DNA of 16,133 nt from an uncultured Bacilli bacterium (GTDB lineage Bacteria; Bacillota_I; Bacilli_A; RF39; UBA660), in NCBI GenBank assembly GCA_934086255.1, contig CAKOIB010000019.1, positions 1 to 16,133 of the forward strand, written 5' to 3'. This document shows positions 7,326 through 14,123 of this stretch, piece after piece; the first letter of the stretch is position 1; each line of letters begins with the position of its first letter. Below the pieces are notes generated by a model. That model searched no databases. It was not told the DNA's origin and saw nothing but the letters and a program-made list of their open reading frames with translations. A program made the translations under genes and the position numbers.

Positions 7326-10110
7326 AATTTACAGTAATATTTTTACTAAACGTTTCAGACTCACCACGATAACTAGCAGTATATTGCACTGTATAAGAAC
7401 TAAAAGCACTTGTATCAATACTACTAACTTCCTTACCAGTAGCATTATCTATTATCTTACTAGTAATCTTAGCACTAGAAGTAACATCAACATCATTTTC
7501 ATAAACCGAAACAGGATTAGATGTCGGAGTGTATGTACTTCCGATTGGTAGAGTAGACTCTGAGTCATCATTAAACTCAAACTTAATTTTTGATGCAATC
7601 GATGCTGTCGCTGCACTACTCATATTAGTAGTAACATTCTTAAACGAAGTCTTAACAGTATAAGTTCCATATGGATAATCCGGAGTATAAGTATAATAAT
7701 TATCAGTAGTAAATGCTATTTGTTTACCATCTTTATAAACTCTATAACCAAATTGACCATTAGTCTTTTCACTCATATCCTCAGGTTTATTAACACTATT
7801 CCATGAAAGTTTAACTTTACCATCTACATATTCAGCAGTAAATCCAGTCGGAGTATCAAGCGTCTTATATCTACCAGATGTTTCAGTAGGCTCTGTACCA
7901 CGTTTAAATAACTCTGTTATTATCATATTAGATGGAGTACTCTTACTAGGTAATAACTCAGTACCTTTTTCAACTTTTACTGATACAACACTCGAAGGTT
8001 TCTTAAACGTTGCACCATTATTATTAAATATTGCTTTAGCACAAGCTTTATATAAATTATTCTTATGTGAATACATTGTACTACCTGAAAGATATTGACC
8101 TTTCTTATTTTCAGTATAACCAGTCCACATTGCAAGCGAAATATCTGGAGTAAATCCTGCGATCAATCCATCTGGACCAGTACCACTTGGATAACCATAA
8201 TAAGCTCTTGTTTTTTCATCATAGTTTGTAGTCCCAGTTTTAAGAGCTATTTGATCAGATACAAGACCATAAACACCAATATTTTTAGCAGTTTGTTTTA
8301 ATACATCTGCGATCATATAAGCAGTTGAATCACTAAGTACTTTTTTCTTTTCAGGAGCAGTTTCTTTATCATCAATTACTTCACTTGAATTTCTAAGAAC
8401 AATTTTATTTACAGTATATGGTTCATAATAATAACCACCATTAGAAAATACTTGGAAAGCACCCGCAAGTTGAAGAGGGGATGTACCATCAAATGCTCCC
8501 AGAGCATGAGCCTCATGTAAATATCCTGATGAATCAATCTCAGGTGTTAATCCAATCGAAGTAACAAACTTTTTAATCTTTTCATTATCAACACTTCTAA
8601 AAGCCTTAACCGCAGGAATATTCCTTGAATCAGATAATGCATATCTTAATGTAATATCACCTTTATAAGCATAATCATAGTTAACAATTTTTCCTCCACC
8701 ACCAGAATAAGAAGTAGGGGTATCACTAAATATTTTAGCAGTACTCCAGTTTTCATACTCAATACCAGGTGCATAATCAAATAATGGTTTAGCAGTAGAA
8801 CCAATTTGCCTTTTAATATCAGTGGCATAACTCATTGTAAGTTCACCTTTTCTATTTCTACCTGCTCCAAGTGCAATTATTTTACCAGTACTAGAATCAA
8901 TTGCTACAACACCAGCTTGGACTGTTTTATTAGGCCATTTATATGTCTTACCATCAAAAACATCATTTAAAGCCTCTTGTTTCTTAGTATCCATATTAGT
9001 ATAAATATCCATAGACACAACATAAGGATCAAAACCATACTTTTTAACAACCTCATTATAAACAGTATCCAAGTAAGGTTGATACTCACTAGTAGCATAA
9101 GAACTACTATTAGGACTAAGTAAATCAGAAACCGATATAGAACTTGCAATATCAGCTTGTTCTTGTGTTATATAACCATGTCTTACCATCAAAGACAATA
9201 CAGTAGCACGTCTAGCTTCAGCATTTTCAGGATATATATTAGGATCATAAGAACTTGGTGCTTGGAAAAGCCCTGCAATAAGCGATGCCTCAGATAAATT
9301 AAGCTCAGTAGCATGCTTACCAAAATAAGTTTGAGAAGCTTGTTCAATACCAAATGAATTAGAACCTAAGAATGGAATATTTGCATAAAACTCAATAATT
9401 TCTTGCTTAGTATATGCCTTTTCCATTTTAAATACTGATAAATAAATATCTGTAAACTTTCTTATAATTCCTTTTATACCATCTGCATTATCACTAGTAA
9501 AACTCTTCTTAACAACTTGCATTGTCAAAGTAGAACCCCCTCCAGCATCTCTACCAAGAAGTTGTCCTACAACTGCCTTAGCAAATCTTGGAGCATCAAG
9601 TCCATTATGTTGAAAAAACCTTGAATCTTCAGTAGCAATAATTGCATCAATTAACACTTCAGGTATTTCATCATACGTTACATTTTCTCTTTTATCACTA
9701 CCAAATGTCGCTACTAATTTGTTTTTATTATCATACACTCTAGTAGTTTCTCTAGTAACTAACTGTTCAGTATCAAACTTCGGAGCAGTAATAACAATAT
9801 AAGCAAAGAATAATATAAATGATAATATACCAATTATACCAAGTGCTAATATCAAAATAAATATTGACTTAATAAGCTTTCTCTTACCACTATTTTTAGG
9901 GTATCTATCTAGGGTAATTGTAAGTGCAATTAGTATTGCAAAGAAAACCATTATAGGAATAGTAATAATTATTCCAAACATTACAATAGATAAAATAAAT
10001 AAGACAACACTAATTACTGATAGTAACAAGATATATAAGTTTGAAATCTTTCTAGGTCTAACATCAAGAGTTTCAACTTCTACTTTTTTTCTTTTAACTT
10101 TCTTCTTCAT
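7324..10110 (-). CDS. ponA: Bifunctional class A penicillin-binding protein (PBP1A type)
   Basis: This 928-residue enzyme polymerises glycan strands and crosslinks peptides in the wall. The start chosen is the ATG at 10110: GGAGG (10123-10119) lies 8 nt before it, whereas the upstream ATG at 10125 overlaps that SD and has none of its own. Numbered from this start: N-terminal hydrophobic segments (about 24-67, probably two, and 81-107); glycosyltransferase GT51 with E161 in ATEDSRFF and QEIIEFYANIPFLG (236-249); transpeptidase with S438-TAK, SRN (495-497) and KTGTT (624-628); a fibronectin III-like domain (about 751-825); and a C-terminal beta-rich Ig-like segment (about 842-927). Most PBP1A proteins have one membrane helix. 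The gene overlaps recU by 17 bp, the classic Firmicutes recU-ponA pair. Confidence 0.95.
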   Translation of the reverse strand: MKKKVKRKKVEVETLDVRPRKISNLYILLLSVISVVLFILSIVMFGIIITIPIMVFFAILIALTITLDRYPKNSGKRKLIKSIFILILALGIIGILSFILFFAYIVITAPKFDTEQLVTRETTRVYDNKNKLVATFGSDKRENVTYDEIPEVLIDAIIATEDSRFFQHNGLDAPRFAKAVVGQLLGRDAGGGSTLTMQVVKKSFTSDNADGIKGIIRKFTDIYLSVFKMEKAYTKQEIIEFYANIPFLGSNSFGIEQASQTYFGKHATELNLSEASLIAGLFQAPSSYDPNIYPENAEARRATVLSLMVRHGYITQEQADIASSISVSDLLSPNSSSYATSEYQPYLDTVYNEVVKKYGFDPYVVSMDIYTNMDTKKQEALNDVFDGKTYKWPNKTVQAGVVAIDSSTGKIIALGAGRNRKGELTMSYATDIKRQIGSTAKPLFDYAPGIEYENWSTAKIFSDTPTSYSGGGGKIVNYDYAYKGDITLRYALSDSRNIPAVKAFRSVDNEKIKKFVTSIGLTPEIDSSGYLHEAHALGAFDGTSPLQLAGAFQVFSNGGYYYEPYTVNKIVLRNSSEVIDDKETAPEKKKVLSDSTAYMIADVLKQTAKNIGVYGLVSDQIALKTGTTNYDEKTRAYYGYPSGTGPDGLIAGFTPDISLAMWTGYTENKKGQYLSGSTMYSHKNNLYKACAKAIFNNNGATFKKPSSVVSVKVEKGTELLPSKSTPSNMIITELFKRGTEPTETSGRYKTLDTPTGFTAEYVDGKVKLSWNSVNKPEDMSEKTNGQFGYRVYKDGKQIAFTTDNYYTYTPDYPYGTYTVKTSFKNVTTNMSSAATASIASKIKFEFNDDSESTLPIGSTYTPTSNPVSVYENDVDVTSSAKITSKIIDNATGKEVSSIDTSAFSSYTVQYTASYRGESETFSKNITVN

Positions 10111-10678
10111 TTTTAATACCTCCATATTTTTCTATTACTTTTAAGTAATCTACTTGTGGTTGTAATGTATTCTTTATTAAATGAGCCCTTTCTTTAAAAA
10201 ATTCATATGGAATAGACTTTCTATCATTATTATTAATAAAATCCAATAAGTCCTCTCCAAATAAAAGATATGTTTCATTTAAAGTTGTAAATCTAAGTAT
10301 TATAAAACCTATACCCTTATGTCTTATAACACTTTCTATGTGTTTAATTTGATGATTATGAATATTAGATAAAGGAAAACTAGTTTTACTCTTTGTTTCC
10401 TTAGCATCAAAGTCAATATACTTTCCTTTATATATACCATTATAATCAGTAGTCGAAGCAACCTTAAAATAAGCATCCACTATTTTTTGATTTACCTGTT
10501 TCACGACAGTAACAGGAGTAGGTTTCTTATGAACCACCGCTATATCATGTAACAAATAGTACTCATTAGTAGAATTAATCTCACTTTCTAAAGTCATTCC
10601 TCTGTTTCCATAATTTTTAACCTTTTTATTACTAGTTTTAACTATATTATTTGGGTACTTTATCAAATTAATCACCAT
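10094..10678 (-). CDS. recU: Holliday junction resolvase RecU
   Basis: This 194-residue protein matches RecU from end to end: NRGMTLE (25-31), INSTNEYYL (34-42), AVVHKKPTPV (47-56) and STTDYNGIYKGKYIDFDAKET (75-95). The active-site residues D78, D91 and K93 correspond to the Asp, Glu and Lys of the B. subtilis enzyme, so here Asp replaces Glu (FDAKE, not FEAKE). RecU binds four-way junctions and cuts them symmetrically during recombination and repair. The start is uncertain. The ATG at 10678 sits 7 nt after a TATAAT and would be leaderless. A TTG at 10666 gives MIKYPNN, like the B. subtilis N-terminus as I recall it, and has GGTGAT, a match to the 3' part of the extended SD, 4 nt before it. 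Confidence 0.93.
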   Translation of the reverse strand: MVINLIKYPNNIVKTSNKKVKNYGNRGMTLESEINSTNEYYLLHDIAVVHKKPTPVTVVKQVNQKIVDAYFKVASTTDYNGIYKGKYIDFDAKETKSKTSFPLSNIHNHQIKHIESVIRHKGIGFIILRFTTLNETYLLFGEDLLDFINNNDRKSIPYEFFKERAHLIKNTLQPQVDYLKVIEKYGGIKNEEES

Positions 10679-10684
10679 AACAAA

Positions 10685-10713
10685 ATTATACTACATTATT
10701 ATATTATTTTCCA
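10685..10713 (-). promoter_or_regulatory. Promoter of the recU-PBP operon
   Basis: On the minus strand TGGAAA (10713-10708, 4 of 6 matches to the consensus -35), a 17-bp spacer and a perfect TATAAT (10690-10685). Transcription would start about at 10678, the A of the first recU ATG, so the message is leaderless or starts at a downstream TTG with a 12-nt leader. Confidence 0.65.
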
Positions 10714-10733
10714 TATTAATTAGCGAAACTTGA

Positions 10734-10763
10734 CATCTATTGTCGTATTAGATGATTTTTTTT
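10734..10763 (+). terminator. Unassigned terminator-like hairpin in the divergent region
   Basis: CATCTA (10734-10739) and TAGATG (10749-10754) form a 6-bp stem with a 9-base loop, followed by A and eight T. It has the form of a plus-strand intrinsic terminator, but no plus-strand gene lies upstream; the neighbour there is recU, transcribed away. A perfect TTGACA (10730-10735) overlaps its left arm without a fitting -10. Confidence 0.4.
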
Positions 10764-10801
10764 AAATATTAGTATATATTTGTATTGGGAGTGATTAAAA
10801 T

Positions 10802-10906
10802 ATGAAAAATGAAGAACTAATTTTTTTAATGAATAAGATGATTTATGATGTAAAAAGAACAAGAATAGATATTAGCTATAAGTATTTAAAAAAAGAGTAT
10901 AAATAG
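10802..10906 (+). CDS. Small hypothetical protein, 34 residues
   Basis: A 34-codon ORF starts at ATG 10802 with a good SD (GGGAGTGAT, 10787-10795). The predicted peptide is basic and helical-looking, beginning MKNEELIFLMNKMIYDVKR and ending KKEYK. A TATATT (10775-10780) could act as -10, starting transcripts just before the SD as at other promoters here, but no -35 is evident. I recognise no family. It could be a genuine small protein, a leader peptide ahead of rhuM, or chance; rhuM has its own promoter 25 nt after the stop codon. Confidence 0.4.
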   Translation: MKNEELIFLMNKMIYDVKRTRIDISYKYLKKEYK

Positions 10907-10930
10907 ACTATATTCATGTGATTCAAATTA

Positions 10931-10959
10931 TTGATAAAACCAAGAATAAATAGTATAAT
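10931..10959 (+). promoter_or_regulatory. Promoter of the rhuM-family gene
   Basis: TTGATA (10931-10936), a 17-bp spacer and a perfect TATAAT (10954-10959). Transcription should begin near 10966, giving a leader of about 26 nt with the SD GGGAGG at 10979-10984. Confidence 0.85.
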
Positions 10960-10991
10960 AAGAAATATCTATTTATGAGGGAGGATAATTT

Positions 10992-11987
10992 ATGAATGAA
11001 TACGGAAATATAATTATTTATAAAGATATAAATGGTAATGATAATATAGAAGTGAAAATGCAAGATAATACCGTTTGGTTAAATCAAGAACAATTAGTAA
11101 AACTGTACAACTCCAGTAAATCAAATATATCCGAACACATAAAACATATATTAGAAGAAAAAGAATTAGATGAAAATGCAGTTGTTCGGAAATTCCGAAC
11201 AACTGCAAATGACAATAAAACATATAATGTTAAGTATTATAATCTTGATATGATTGTTGCTATAGGATTTAGAGTTCGTTCAAACATTGGAACAAATTTT
11301 AGAAAATGGGCAAATGAAAGATTGAAAGAATATATGATAAAAGGTTTCACTATGAATGACGAATTGCTTAAAAGAGCTGGTGGTGGATTATATTTTGATG
11401 AATTACTTTCAAGAATTCGAAACATAAGGGCGTCAGAAAAAGTTTTTTGGAGAAAAATTTTGGATATTTATTCAACATCAGTAGATTATGATCCGAACTC
11501 AAAAATAACAAAAGATTTTTTTAAGACAGTTCAAAATAAGATGCATTGGGCTGTACACGGACATACTGCAGCTGAAATTATAGTAGAAAGGGCGGATGCA
11601 GCCAAAGATTTTATGGGATTAACTACTTTTAGTGGAAAATATCCAACATTGTTAGAGGCTACAATTGCTAAAAACTATTTAACTGACAAGGAGTTAGATA
11701 TTTTAAATAGAATTGTTTCTATGTATTTAGATTATGCTGAATTACAAGCACTTGAAGAAAAAGTTATGACTATGCAAGACTGGGTTAAAGAGTTAAATTA
11801 CTTTTTAACAATGAATAAGAAAGATATACTGAGAGACTCAGGTAAAATAAGTCACGAAAAAGCAATGAAACAGGTAAAAAATGAATATGATAAATATAAA
11901 AATAGAATTGCAACAGAACCAACTGAAGTAGAACTTCACTATCTAGAAAGCATTGAACTTTTAGAGTCAATTAACACAAAAAAATAA
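10992..11987 (+). CDS. rhuM: RhuM family protein
   Basis: This 331-residue protein is of typical RhuM length. The N-terminal part has VWLNQEQLVKLYNSSKSNISEHI (28-50), then AVVRKFRTTA (63-72), KYYNLDMIVAIGFRVRS (81-97) and GTNFRKWANERLKEY (100-114). These resemble the Bro-N/KilA-N-like DNA-binding modules of phage and viral proteins. The rest is the helical RhuM-specific domain, including FFKTVQNKMHWAVHGHTAAEII (173-194). The family takes its name from a gene in Salmonella pathogenicity island 3. Its biochemical role is unknown, so the virulence label is not informative here. Relatives often sit in accessory DNA near restriction systems; here it is alone between housekeeping genes. The SD GGGAGG is 7 nt before the ATG. 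No terminator is seen after it. Residues 62-72 are encoded by a 31-bp perfect palindrome. Confidence 0.9.
   Translation: MNEYGNIIIYKDINGNDNIEVKMQDNTVWLNQEQLVKLYNSSKSNISEHIKHILEEKELDENAVVRKFRTTANDNKTYNVKYYNLDMIVAIGFRVRSNIGTNFRKWANERLKEYMIKGFTMNDELLKRAGGGLYFDELLSRIRNIRASEKVFWRKILDIYSTSVDYDPNSKITKDFFKTVQNKMHWAVHGHTAAEIIVERADAAKDFMGLTTFSGKYPTLLEATIAKNYLTDKELDILNRIVSMYLDYAELQALEEKVMTMQDWVKELNYFLTMNKKDILRDSGKISHEKAMKQVKNEYDKYKNRIATEPTEVELHYLESIELLESINTKK
11177..11207. repeat. 31-bp perfect palindrome inside rhuM
   Basis: TGCAGTTGTTCGGAA (11177-11191) and TTCCGAACAACTGCA (11193-11207) are exact reverse complements, with one A between them. It is by far the longest uninterrupted inverted repeat seen in the window and is GC-richer than its surroundings. 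It encodes N-A-V-V-R-K-F-R-T-T-A, a well-conserved part of RhuM proteins. Confidence 0.95.
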
Positions 11988-12066
11988 CTGTATCACTAAA
12001 ATAATAACATCGTAAAATATGATTTTAATCATTGTAAAAACATGTATAAAGAGAATATAAATAATA

Positions 12067-12095
12067 TTGACAATAAACCTAAATACATATACAAT
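12067..12095 (+). promoter_or_regulatory. Promoter of the unrecognised 181-residue gene
   Basis: A perfect TTGACA (12067-12072), a 17-bp spacer and TACAAT (12090-12095, 5 of 6). Transcription should begin near 12102, directly before GAGAGG (12106-12111). This places the mRNA start after the ATG at 12042, so the longer reading frame from 12042 is not the real gene start. Confidence 0.75.
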
Positions 12096-12116
12096 AACCA
12101 ATCAAGAGAGGTTAAT

Positions 12117-12659
12117 ATGATGAAGAAAAATATTTTTGAATTAAAAGAAAATGAACCGTTAAAAATAATTAATGTATCTTGGTGTGGTAAACTTTCATCA
12201 AATGAAGTACTACAAGATGAAAGAATAAAAATGCAAGTATTTACTGATGGGGTAGTAGAAAAAGAAGAAAAGACTATATTAACAAGTATTGATAATTACA
12301 AAATAAAAGAAAAAGATTATAAATACTCAGTAAATACATTAAAAACAAAAGAAATATATTTAAAAGATTATAACTATATAGTAGCTTTCCTAATAGCTAA
12401 AGAAGATTGTGTAGTAGGAAATATAAGTGGTTGGTTTTTTGTAATAAAGGATATAACAATATATTTAAAAGATCTTAATGACAAAAGAGCTTTAAAGAAT
12501 GCTAAGCAAGTTATTAAAGATTTATATAAACTAAATTCACAACAAGATTATTCATCAATATTAACTACAATTAATAATCAAATGGTGAGTGGACTTAGTC
12601 ATTTTGAACTTGATAATATTAATAAAAATATTTTGACTTTAAGTAGAAGAACTAAATAG
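12117..12659 (+). CDS. Hypothetical protein, 180-181 residues, family not recognised
   Basis: The start is either ATG 12117 or the adjacent ATG 12120, 5 or 8 nt after GAGAGG (12106-12111). The open frame extends up to 12042, but the promoter lies inside that extension. The protein begins MMKKNIFELKENEPLKIINVSW, with no signal peptide or clear membrane helix. The first 120 residues have alternating hydrophobic and charged residues suggesting beta strands (IKMQVFTDGVVEKEEKTIL; YIVAFLIAKEDCVVGNISGWFFVIKDITIYL). The last 60 residues look helical (RALKNAKQVIKDLYKLN). No catalytic motif is visible. The gene stands alone with its own promoter and terminator, between rhuM and pyrimidine-nucleoside phosphorylase, and nothing ties it functionally to either. 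Codon use and SD look like native genes, so I take it as real. Confidence 0.7.
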   Translation: MMKKNIFELKENEPLKIINVSWCGKLSSNEVLQDERIKMQVFTDGVVEKEEKTILTSIDNYKIKEKDYKYSVNTLKTKEIYLKDYNYIVAFLIAKEDCVVGNISGWFFVIKDITIYLKDLNDKRALKNAKQVIKDLYKLNSQQDYSSILTTINNQMVSGLSHFELDNINKNILTLSRRTK

Positions 12660-12679
12660 GTACAATGACCTATTTTTTT
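12654..12679 (+). terminator. Terminator overlapping the stop codon of the hypothetical gene
   Basis: AAATAGGT (12654-12661) and ACCTATTT (12668-12675) form a perfect 8-bp stem with a 6-base loop, followed by T through 12679. The TAG stop codon (12657-12659) lies within the left arm. Confidence 0.88.
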
Positions 12680-12720
12680 AAAACTTTACAATTGAAAAAA
12701 CAATATATTTTCCTAAATTA

Positions 12721-12750
12721 TTGACCTTTAATACAAATAAATGATAAAAT
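12721..12750 (+). promoter_or_regulatory. Promoter of the pyrimidine-nucleoside phosphorylase gene
   Basis: TTGACC (12721-12726), an 18-bp spacer and TAAAAT (12745-12750) preceded by TGA, which forms an extended -10 (TGnTAAAAT). The start near 12757 leaves about 22 nt of leader, including the GGAGG at 12766-12770. Confidence 0.75.
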
Positions 12751-12778
12751 ACATTTAAATTAACCGGAGGTTATACTT

Positions 12779-14029
12779 ATGAAAGAAAAAATAATAGAAA
12801 AATTCAATTTAGGAAAAACTCTAACTTATGATGAATTATCATACTTCTTTAACGGTTACTTATCAAATGATATATCCGATGAAGAAATGACCATTGTTCT
12901 TAAAGATATCTGTAAAAATGGTCTTAGTGAGCAAGAAATCTTTAATCTTGTTGATATCTTTATAAAAAGTGGAGATACACTACACTTTGACTTTCCAACA
13001 ATAGACAAACACTCAACCGGAGGAGTCGGGGACAAAACAACATTAGTAGTCCTTTCAATACTAGCATCATGTGGAGTAAAAATAGTTAAAATGAGTGGAC
13101 GTGCTCTTGGATACACCGGAGGTACAATAGATAAATTAGAAAGTATCGGAGTAAATGTTAATTTAACATATGAAGAAGTACTAAAACAAGCAAATGATAT
13201 TGGAATGGTAATTACCTCTCAAACTAAAAACCTATGTCCAATGGATAAAAAAATATATGCCCTAAGAGACTTAACAGGAACAACAAACTCTCTTGCTCTT
13301 ATTGCCATTAGCGTAATGAGTAAAAAAATAGCCGGAGGAGCAGATAATATCCTAATCGATGTAAAAGTAGGACGTGGTGCTCTTGTAAGAACTGCTAAAG
13401 AGGCTAAAAAATTAGCAGAACTAATGATTAACATTGGTAAAAAATATAATAAAAAAGTAGTATGTATGCTTACTAGAATGGATAATCCTTTAGGAAACAA
13501 TATAGGAAACTCCATTGAAATCCTTGAAGTCTTAGACGTTTTAAAAGATAAAGTTAGAAATAATTTATACTACCTAAGCTATGAAATGGCAAGTGTAATG
13601 CTAAGCATATATACTGGAATGAATATACATGATGCAAGAGACAAAGTAGAAGAAGTAATTAAAAATAATAAAGCATATAATAAGTTTATAGAGTTTATTA
13701 ACTATCAAGGAGGAAAATTAGAAATTAAACTTGAAAGACCAATTACAATATACGCTAAAGAAAGTGGCTTTATAAAATCAATTGATGCTAAAGAACTAGG
13801 CACTCTTTCCATGGAACTTGGAGCAGGAAGAAGCTTAACTAATAAAAATATTGACTACAATGCTGGAATAATCCTTGAAAAAAATGTTTGTGATTTTGTA
13901 TCACGTGGAGAAACTCTATGCATGTTATATGGAAAAAACTCTGTTGATATTGACCGTGCTTTAAATGCTTTTAAAATCCAAAAAAATAAACCATTTATGA
14001 AATCTATAATAATAAAAACAATCAAATAG
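12779..14029 (+). CDS. pdp: Pyrimidine-nucleoside phosphorylase
   Basis: This enzyme cleaves thymidine, deoxyuridine or uridine with phosphate into base and (deoxy)ribose-1-phosphate, for nucleoside salvage and carbon recovery in the cytoplasm. Its 416 residues fit the family (about 430). The phosphate-binding loop KHSTGGVGDKTTL spans 77-89; MSGRALGYTGGTIDKLE (105-121) is the signature stretch; ALRDLTGTTNS (161-171) holds R163, and S178 and K182 fit the pyrimidine-contact residues of E. coli thymidine phosphorylase. The C-terminal alpha/beta domain (about 320-416) has the usual AKESGFI and LGAGR motifs. One oddity: the normally GSGAFMK-like segment reads VGRGALVRT (197-205). Whether it prefers thymidine or also uridine cannot be read here. 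GGAGG at 12766-12770 supports the start. Confidence 0.94.
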   Translation: MKEKIIEKFNLGKTLTYDELSYFFNGYLSNDISDEEMTIVLKDICKNGLSEQEIFNLVDIFIKSGDTLHFDFPTIDKHSTGGVGDKTTLVVLSILASCGVKIVKMSGRALGYTGGTIDKLESIGVNVNLTYEEVLKQANDIGMVITSQTKNLCPMDKKIYALRDLTGTTNSLALIAISVMSKKIAGGADNILIDVKVGRGALVRTAKEAKKLAELMINIGKKYNKKVVCMLTRMDNPLGNNIGNSIEILEVLDVLKDKVRNNLYYLSYEMASVMLSIYTGMNIHDARDKVEEVIKNNKAYNKFIEFINYQGGKLEIKLERPITIYAKESGFIKSIDAKELGTLSMELGAGRSLTNKNIDYNAGIILEKNVCDFVSRGETLCMLYGKNSVDIDRALNAFKIQKNKPFMKSIIIKTIK

Positions 14030-14055
14030 TGTTGACAAAAGTTGACACTATTTTT
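14024..14055 (+). terminator. Terminator overlapping the stop codon of the phosphorylase gene
   Basis: AAATAGTGTTGAC (14024-14036) pairs with GTTGACACTATTT (14041-14053) over 13 bp with two central G-U pairs and an AAAA loop; the T-run reaches 14055. The TAG stop codon (14027-14029) is in the left arm. It also contains two GTTGACA copies 10 bp apart. Confidence 0.9.
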
Positions 14056-14063
14056 CAATTTTG

Positions 14064-14092
14064 TTGCTATATTTTAGTTTTTATTTTATACT
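14064..14092 (+). promoter_or_regulatory. Promoter of the dockerin-containing protein gene
   Basis: TTGCTA (14064-14069), a 17-bp spacer and TATACT (14087-14092). A start near 14099 leaves about 25 nt of leader with GGAGG at 14110-14114. Confidence 0.65.
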
Positions 14093-14123
14093 TGTTTTAT
14101 ATACGATATGGAGGTTTTAAAAA

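Noticed and set aside
7141..7551. 136-codon plus-strand ORF antisense to the LCP start and PBP end
   Set aside because: It runs through two recognised genes, a promoter and a terminator on the other strand, and has no SD or family resemblance.
10111..10125. Upstream ATG at 10125 as the PBP start
   Set aside because: That ATG overlaps the GGAGG motif that serves the ATG at 10110, and has no SD of its own.
12009..12040. Terminator for rhuM in the AT-rich gap
   Set aside because: Only short AT hairpins (such as ATGATT-TT-AATCAT) without a T-run are visible.
12042..12116. N-terminal extension of the unrecognised gene from the ATG at 12042
   Set aside because: A TTGACA-N17-TACAAT promoter lies inside it and the only SD (GAGAGG) precedes 12117/12120.
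14031..14073. Promoter using the TTGACA at 14042-14047
   Set aside because: No -10 lies at 16-18 bp (TATATT is 20 bp away), and the hexamer is part of the terminator stem.
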